Below the pieces are notes generated by a model that was given only the letters and a program-made list of their open reading frames with translations, did no database searches and was not told the origin of the DNA. A DNA stretch of 64,000 nt from Hyaloperonospora brassicae. Taxonomy: Eukaryota; Oomycota; Peronosporomycetes; Peronosporales; Peronosporaceae. This document shows positions 56,202 through 64,000 of the stretch, piece by piece. The stretch is taken from NCBI GenBank assembly GCA_947650285.1, contig CANTFL010001455.1, forward strand, positions 117,979 to 181,978, in the 5' to 3' direction. Position 1 is the first letter of the stretch. The number at the start of each line of letters is the position of its first letter. A program made the translations under genes and the position numbers.

Positions 56202-56396
56202 GGCTTTTGTTATTCATCACTCACCTTTTCAATAATCAGCACCCACCCCAAAAATTAGGGCCTCTGATTGGTCCAAGTAGCGAATCAGAACTTAACATTC
56301 ATCGAATTCCCTGACCCTAACAAATATACACCTTGCGCTACCATTTTGACCACCTTTCTTCTCTTTTAACCCACAATGAACAACCTTGCACCCCCT
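56202..56396 (+). repeat. Left TIR of the MULE
   Basis: Shares TATTCATCACTCACCTTTTC, CCCCAAAAATTAGGGCCTCT, GATTGGTCCAAGT and ACCATTTTGACCACCTTTCT with the reverse complement of 58656-58850. Confidence 0.88.
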
Positions 56397-56660
56397 AATA
56401 TCAACGATTTGCCTCTCACAATAATCTTCTAGACAGAGCAAATGCATAGTGTTTAACAAACTGCCTAGTCAGTGTCTGCACAACAATACTACCCCTAAAT
56501 TAATCAGTTCCAAATTATCTAAGTCAAATAACGGGGGTTGCTATTTCGAGAAATACCTGTCATTAGAGCTTTAAATTCGTCAAAATTACAAATTATAGAC
56601 TTCTAGACCTACGCCAGACGGTATAACTACCAGTAAAGTTAAATCTACTGGTCCTTGTGG

Positions 56661-58450
56661 TCATGATAGACGACACGTGCGAGCATCATGGCCGGTTGCT
56701 TGGCAGATCCGACATCGTTGGAGCCGCACTGAAGCACCCAAAGCAGGATCCACTTGCTCAAACAGCGATGGTAGTCGCTGTGTTGACCCCGTTGGACGAC
56801 CACGTGTCTGCACTCCTACTGGATCAAGGATGTAGGTCTCAGGGACTGCCAAAACATGGTCAAGGAGAATGCGCTTGCAATTGTTTAGGTCATCGACATA
56901 CTCGTCTGCAATCGTCTTCAATGCTGTATGGATTGCAACTGAAGAGGTCACGACCGTCACATCATATAAAATTGGTGGCTGTACCAGCCATCAATTTTAA
57001 TCGAAATCATTGATCGATAGTGGTACAACTTGATGACAAAATGCATGGACACAAGGATATTCCATTGAAGATTTCAACAAGCCTAACAGTGAAAGTTAGC
57101 AGTCTGTCGCAGTCAGTCCATGCAAAATTGTCGAAGTCTTCATACATTGGCAATCCCTATCATCTTCTAGCCGCTGCTGGTATTGCTGATGCGCAGCACG
57201 CAGGCCTGTTACCGAAATCTTTCCTATCACCGGTGAGAACATCGGAACAAGCTGCATGTATACAATAGCACGCTGCTGTGCATTTTTCTGCACAACAACA
57301 ACAAGCTGACCTTCATAAGCAAGGCGAACAGCCTAATCCACTTATTGTGGATCACCTGCAATAAGTGAGTTGTCAGGAAGACACGGTAGTGAATGATCGA
57401 TGTATCATACAACTTACTTGTTGACACAGAAATTCATTTCTTTTGAGCAGCATGGGCACTCTCTTCGCGTGATGTCGCAACGTGGTCATAATGGCGTTTA
57501 TCGTGAAGGAAAGCAGCGACAAGTCTCTCCTGAAACGTTAGCCAAGTCGTCTCAACATAGCGCATCGAGACTGCAGGGAAGGTAGCATGCATAAATCCAT
57601 GTTGAGTTTCATAATATTTCATGGTTGTGGCAGCAACCAGTCTGTTCCAAGATTTGTTGAACTCTTCCCATGTCTATAAAGTTTTGAATGTTGACCCCTG
57701 CTTGGCCAACATGTGTTTGCTGATATGCCAGCGGTATAGCAAGCAATGCGCGTTCGGAAACGTCTCGGCGAGTGCGCTCATCATTGCAAGCTCCTTATCA
57801 GTGACAAAGGTGAGTGCTGTGCCTAGTCCATACGCCTGAAAAACTTCTCGAATATGGCGCATTGCTAACCGGTAGTCGGCCGAAGTCTCGTTCCGCATGG
57901 AATAGTACGCAAAGTTAAAGGTGCCGTTTGTTGCTGTGACAACAACAATGTGGAGGAGAGGGAGTTCATATCTGATGGTTTTGTATGTTGTGTAAATCAA
58001 CCACATACAACCAGCACTGTACTTTCGACGAATCTCCTTTGCCGATGGGGAGATTATCAGCAGGGGATCAAGCTGCTGTTGTGGGTCAACCTGAGAGAAG
58101 TAGTCACTTGCTTCCAAAGAGTCCAAGAGAGCTGTTAGTGGAAAGCGGCCCGCCAGTATTCCTATACGTTCTGCGTGAAGCAGGTTATAAACTTCGTGAG
58201 ATGTGGCCAAGGCATCATGGTTTTGCCGCAGTGAGGTAACTATGCGGCCAGGTGTCACTCTAGCACGTGTTTGAGCCAAGAATTCTTGCCGAGCTTCCCA
58301 TGTCAAATTGCGCCCTTTTCGATGGGCAGACCGGTAGGCAAATGGCTCGTGGTTGTGCTCTACATTGGAAACTTGTACCTGCCAATCTCCAGCTTCTCCT
58401 TGCCATATACTGGCCTTGAACAAACCGCCAGTGCTGCGGGTAGACGACAT
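56661..58450 (-). pseudogene. MULE transposase, broken
   Basis: Pieces from right to left: 58450-57674 (258 codons), 57622-57434, 57293-57096, 56960-56661. The first has an HNHEP-type zinc-cluster end and the MULE core ELPLLHIVVVTATNGTFNF, FVTDKELAMMSAL and CLLYRWHISKHML. The second has YVETTWLTFQERLVAAF and HVATSREESAH. The last ends in a CCHC finger, CRICQATGHDARTC. The first catalytic Asp of the usual D-C-T-Y-K-T motif is Tyr here (IYTTYKT, a GAC to TAC change). Stops and frame shifts separate the pieces. Confidence 0.82.
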
Positions 58451-58655
58451 ACGCTAGCAAAGTCTAGCACTTGGGGGGTATGACTGGGGGGGGGGTTCGA
58501 CAGGGAGCAAACAAGAATCACAGTTTTACATCACCTTTTTCCTATTACCGACCCTTTTGGTGTGTTTGGTAACAACAACATAGCCTCTCAGCTGCGCATG
58601 AGCATCAATTGCGGATCTTACCTCTTCCAGGGAAGCGTATGCAAGCTGCTGGGGG

Positions 58656-58850
58656 GGGGGTGCAAGGCTGTTCAATGTGGGTTAAAATAGAAGAAAGGTG
58701 GTCAAAATGGTAGTGCAATGTGGTTTTTGTTAGGGGTTAGGAAAGTCGTTGAATATTAAGTTCTGATTCGCCACTTGGACCAATCAGAGGCCCTAATTTT
58801 TGGGGTCGGTACTGGTAAATGAAAAGGTGAGTGATGAATAAAAAAAACCC
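58656..58850 (-). repeat. Right TIR of the MULE
   Basis: Inverted partner of 56202-56396. It begins inside with a G10 run and GTGCAAGGC and ends at AATAAAAAAAACCC. Confidence 0.88.
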
Positions 58851-61800
58851 TGTATGATTCAGATAAGTTTTGTCACGAACAGTAGTTGAAACTAAAAACA
58901 AGTTCTATAACATATCTGATTTGTAAACCCACAGGAATCTATTATAATTGCAGTCATCTATACCATAGCATAAACCAGGGACGAAAAGACCAAGTGGTAC
59001 AAATCAGATTACTATTAGCATAGTGACTGAGCTAGAAAAGCAGATGTCAGAAGCAAATGTTTAATGACCTAGCGTCATTTTCAAGAATTCGAAACCCAAA
59101 CTCATTTTAAGAGCATAAATCCGATTAAGAATTACCTTATTTTAGTCCGTGCTCCTTCTTTTTCTTTTGCTGACATGTATGATTTCGTATCTGCGAATTT
59201 AAAGCTCAACATTCACTAATGTTCATTCAATCCACGAGACTGAAAGCAAAATGAATATAATAAACTTGCACACTGTGTGGCCATATGTACAAATACGCGC
59301 GCAAACGCATACGATTTATAAGTTACCGTTACGAAGATGACGTATCGTCTACTTGTCGACGTCATAACCAACAGATAAGCGAACAGTATCGTTAATCTTT
59401 AATCAGACCTCGATTCGATCGATGTATAATATAAAGAAATCAATATTGTGATACTGATCCATCAGCAAACCAAAATTTACTAGAACATATTCTAGCAGAT
59501 TTTTAACATTAAAAGACATAATGTTTAGGTCTTATACGCGTGTGCACAAGGAATACAACGGCTCGAGAATGAAAGACCCGGCAAAGTACATAGTTTTCAT
59601 CAAGAACTGCTATAAATATTTGACGTCGGTTTCTGCGCAAATAATTGTAACTTTACTCGGTTAAATCGAATTACAGTCCGGTGAACATACGACAACAATG
59701 TGACAGACCATAATCATTAATTTTCTGCATCGTTGTTTGATTTTAAGTGTACATAAAATGTGGAAGTACTTCGAAATGTTTTGCATGAAAGCTGTGAACC
59801 TTAAAATTTGTAGTTTGGATGAAGAATTAATAAAGCTTTCATTTATAGTTGAGTAAATTATACATATATCATTTTACCCCTCATTTGAACCTACTATGGC
59901 AAGCAAATTTGCTCGTTGCTAAATTTAAGAAACTTGTTATAGATCCAGATTGATAATTTCATCAAATATTCATTTAAATGAGAGAACATATTAATCGTTA
60001 AAAAACTAAATGAACGTATATTTTATCATATTTAAAAAAATTAGCATCACCCAATATCATATGTGAGAAAGATATGAGTTTCAACATTAGTCGAAGCGAA
60101 TAGGAATACATACAATGAAAAGCAAAGCTTAAACTAGCGTCAGCAAATGGACATTGTTTGCGAAGAGCGACAACTGCGAAAAATTGAAACATTAAGTCTG
60201 TTTTTGGGAGTACAATGAACAACGAAAATGATCATTAGATGCACCAATATTATGAATTACTAATTTATGACGTGAACTCCAGCCTTGATGTGCAATATAT
60301 GACGTAGCGGTACTGATCTAATTCCTCATTTCTATCGATAATGGCTGTCACTCGAATATAATGGCGTGTATTGCAAATTCGCGGAACCATGAACTACATA
60401 TACGCATTCGGAAATGCAAGACAACCGACCCTAAAATATTTACATTTGTCAGGTAGTAAAGAAAAAGTGGTATACAAAGATATTTAATAGATGCAGTACG
60501 TCCGATTTGGTGCTTTTACCTTTTCTACACACTACCAATGATACCCTCGATATGAAATGGCCCCACCAGCGCATTATATATATATAATCCGCATTAATTA
60601 AGATAGTACGCAATGTTCACACCAGACACTTCGTATGCAGCACCTTCTATTCTTAAAGCTTAATATAACCAACCTCTGTGAGTCTTCCGCAACTTGATGC
60701 TCCTACAGATGGATTTTTAACTAATGCTTGTTATATGCTCGATTCCTCTTCCACGGAATGTTACGCGAATTTGAGGGGCCATTAATTTTGTGTACTATAG
60801 AAAATCGATGCGAAAATCGATTATGCCAAATGACCAGTTCGCAGGTTACTCACTGATAGAACAAATTCTTGACATCACAAGACAATCTGAGCGAGAAGAC
60901 GCGCCATTTAAAATCAGTAGTGTCTATTAGTTTTCACATGAGCTTAAAAAGCCTAACAGCGACAAAGTATTGCAGCAAACATTTCAAATCGCGATGCTTG
61001 TACTGCTTTCCAGCCAATTTAGAAATATAATGCTAAGATTTCGTCCGAACAAGCAATTTTTATACTAAATGAAGCTGAATATATTGTCTTTAACATCTAC
61101 GATCGTTTATTTATCCCTATACCCCAAACATAGATTTTCGATATAAGACAACTTTAATCTTCCCTCAGCTTTCCGGTAATATGTTCCCTCACTTCGATAT
61201 ATCACAACATAATTGGTTTATATTGAGGCATGTAATGAATTCACGATACATTCATCAGCTAATTCTAAATCGGCCATTAGTGAATTCAGTCTGGTCGCGT
61301 TCATTCGTTTGTAGTCTTCAGCGCGGGAAAATGGCCAAGATCAAGTATCGGACACTTATGAACTTCACCTATCGATTCCACGTACAACCTTAATATTGCA
61401 TTCTGAAGTGAGGTACGGACTCGATCGCATGTACGGGATATTTTCTTAAGTTAATTGGTTCGGTAAACACATCTTGGTCCTACTGATTTTCCTTAACACA
61501 TACATACTAATCGCCCTTGTGAAGGTTTAATGACTATTCATCGCAACGGGCCGTTTACATGCTCCCTATAGTCCATATCAGCATGTTGCTTACTGAATTG
61601 TAGGTCCGATTTTGCAATGAATAAGACATGAACCTGGTTCCCGATCGTGGAGGATCGCCTTATTTGCGCCAAACCGTCTAAACACGCATTTTTTCGGGAG
61701 TTATCTGCGATCGTGTGTACTGTCCGAGGGGCGCTTGGGCCTTCATTATCGAGTCAGTAAAACGGATACCGACCCAGAATAACAGTTCCGTATTCCCCGC

Positions 61801-64000
61801 TTAAATGATCGTGGCAATGACGGGGTGTGGTACATAGCCAGGATTCGAAGCGGAGACTGTCTTGTTATTTTCGCCTTTGCAGCAATAATATATAAACACT
61901 ACTCTCAAAAGAAAAAGGATGTGAAAGAGTGAGTGGCAAAAGTTAATGTTATTATTTTACAGTCAAAACTTGTATAATTTTGTTTTGCTTTAAGTTTTCC
62001 CGTATTGCGTAATCTTTTGTCTTGTGAATTACATATACACTTGCTATAAATTTTTACGCAGTTCTTAATTGATTTATTGCAAAGTGTAAGCCCCGCATCA
62101 AAGGTATATAGAATCTTTTATCGCTTGGTTTACGACTGAGGTGCCTGAATAAACTCTCGCATGCAGTGAATTTAGCTGCTTCATTGTCATGATTACGGGA
62201 AAGCATGGCGAGAAGTAAGTTTCGTTTTGATTTTCATTTTACGTTTATTATGGTACTCCTTTTTTTGCTAACTAGGTGAAGCCAGGAGACTGAGCGCTCG
62301 CGCAAACGAAATAATGTAATAAACATACAAGAGCAGAAACGCTTAAGATGTCAGAAGTCTAGTTTCTCTTTGCTGACAAAATTTTTCATGGATATGTATA
62401 AAAATTTCTACTTAGTATGGTAATTATTGGCCCTTCTTGGCTTTTACATCGTTATGCATTATAAATTAGCCTCCTGCAACATCTGCATCTCTTTATCAAA
62501 TGAAATTTTAAGGCTGCTGTTATGTTCCTAAATTATGGCGTATTCCTCTTCATCGACGCTTTGGGATTTCAATTACTTCGAGTCAATAGATGGGCTCTAC
62601 GCACTTTTACAATTTATATATTGATATCATCACCGACGGTAGAGGGTGTGCCGAAAATGATGTCTAACATACGACGTATCTTGTGTATTAAAAATAACTT
62701 CAAAATAATTCGCCATCGCTTGTAACGCACCGAAGCCCTCTACCTGATTGATAACTGATAAAAGCTATGTGTTTTGGGTAAAGTAGCCACCAATGCTGTG
62801 CAAGTCCGTCATTCCTGGTGATTGTATATCCGTCGGTTGTAAGTACGACTCAATATACGAGTGATGGGCACAATATGTGCGCACATACCGCCTTGTTGCC
62901 ACGCAGTCGAAAATTATGCACACTCGGGTATCACAAAGTTCTTTTTTGTAGTCCTCGGCGGTTATATTTTGCATCCTTTCCAGACTGTGAGAATTCGGAG
63001 ATTTCGACCCTACAAGTCTCCGTTCTCTCAATTATCGATCTTTTGCGTACGCCGTAGTCGCACTGCGAAGACTTGCTAGATCCAATGTGTAAAATATGGC
63101 ACCTTTGCCACTTCTTCCAAGATGCCAATGTTCACCCGCGTGGAGGCGCGAGAAAGGTTAGTATGATTAATTTGCAAACGGACGTAACTAGCAAATATCG
63201 AAATAAGATCAGATCAATGATACGATGCAGGAGAAAGTTATATATTATGTATTCGCGGTCAATACGGGTGGATGAATATCACATATAATCATCCAATCAT
63301 GTTGTGGTTATTTTGAAGTCAGAAGATTCAATCGAAAATTGAGGGGAGATGACGGCTATTTCAATTTACTACAAAAAGAATAAATCGTGAACAACACTGT
63401 GCATTATTTCTCGTGATGTCAAGAATATAAGAGATACGCGAAAATTGGCATACAAAATCGACGTGACAAAGTTTCTCTCGACTACTCAAATATGAGAATT
63501 CTCTAGTCAGCTACGCGATAACCAATTTAATATATGTTTAAAATATATTCAAATTCAAGGGTCTAAAGGATTCTCAAAACCATTTTTAGGGGTTGTATAG
63601 TTACAATAACAGATTTGCGTCAGAATAATCCCGATTATCGTTTTAAAGCTGATCGAGGTGGTAGTTGTTATGTCTTGTCGACACTAATATTTACAAAAAA
63701 GAACTTTGCCGCCATCTATTTCCGTAAAATATCGGTAAGAAACCTTATTCAATTTTGTTAAAAACGGATAGCAAAAACATTATAAAAAGCTGATTTGAAT
63801 TGGAAAGTAGTCGCACATATGGCACTTGGAATTGTATAAATTTTTTATGTATAGGATAAGCTCGCGGTTACCGTCACGCTAAAATCGTAAATGCTATTTC
63901 TCATTAAAACAACCTTAAGAAGTTCGATTTCATCTAGTTTACCATTGTTATGGCGACATTATGACATTAAAGAGTCAAGTTTGTTTGCAGACAGGTAAGC
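58851..64000. other. AT-rich, gene-poor DNA
   Basis: No intact gene. The region is full of short frames and A/T runs. One family B gypsy fragment is readable near 61640-61690; another weak frame at 63031-62765 (minus) may belong to the same dead element. Confidence 0.45.
61590..61700 (-). pseudogene. Family B integrase scrap
   Basis: Minus strand reads VFRRFGANKAILHDREPG, the integrase stretch before the second catalytic Asp area of gypsy polyproteins. The same DNA stretch occurs in the arms (about 7410-7460 and 41600-41650) as a diverged copy. So family B has a third, older member here. Confidence 0.6.

Larger units (their letters stand above)
56202..58850 (-). mobile_element. Mutator-like (MULE) DNA transposon
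   Basis: About 2.65 kb flanked by long terminal inverted repeats (56202-56396 and 58656-58850) and carrying a broken MULE transposase on the minus strand. The long TIRs are of the classical Mutator type. Exact ends are unclear because the match fades at TGG / CCC, and I could not find a clean 8-11 bp target duplication. Confidence 0.82.

Noticed and set aside
1..64000. tRNA, rRNA or CRISPR array
   Set aside because: No cloverleaf with standard A/B boxes, no rRNA stretch and no regular spacer-repeat series seen; a tRNAscan-type search was not possible.

Overview
The window looks like a nuclear locus of an oomycete (Phytophthora / downy-mildew type). Evidence for this: a GC-rich island of compact genes sits inside AT-rich, repeat-filled DNA; the repeats are Ty3/gypsy elements with oomycete-style polyproteins (DCGASNNFVR proteases, chromodomains) plus a Mutator-like element; the genes include a BT1/FBT-type folate-biopterin transporter and GH81 endo-1,3-beta-glucanases, families that are prominent in oomycetes. 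All family calls come from reading motifs; no database search was run.

Layout. 1-4849: 3' part of a gypsy element (family A, + strand) with broken pol, an antisense ORF and a complete 3' LTR. 4850-15521 and 33551-44220: arms of a ~10.7 kb inverted repeat. Each arm carries a decayed gypsy element of another family (B) and a full-length GH81 gene. The two GH81 genes appear to encode the same 794-residue membrane-anchored enzyme. The spacer holds a hypothetical gene (16826), an FBT transporter (18857), a small hypothetical gene (23717), a four-exon DNA2 helicase-nuclease (25524) and a His/Gly-rich paralogue of the 16826 gene (31164) at the mirror position. The inverted duplication therefore once reached further inward and has diverged there. 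45330-53017: a second family A gypsy copy on the minus strand, heavily mutated, with a full 5' LTR and a truncated 3' LTR. 53018-64000: AT-rich DNA with an unclassified repeat, an LTR scrap, a Mutator-like element with ~195-bp terminal inverted repeats (56202-58850) and at least one more family B relic.

Most interesting signals. (1) Both family A copies carry, antisense to the 3' end of pol, the same predicted protein: acidic N-terminus, a W/R/H-rich domain with a C-x6-C-x2-C motif, and a charged coiled coil. Over its conserved part it aligns residue by residue between two very divergent copies; the minus-strand copy keeps one frame for about 1.56 kb despite stops. This looks like a real antisense gene read inward from the 3' LTR. 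(2) LTR hairpins are kept by paired base changes. (3) The inverted repeat is a mosaic: GH81 is almost identical between arms while both flanks have diverged, which suggests gene conversion. (4) Arm homology on the left stops exactly at the LTR end, so the insertion probably came after the duplication.
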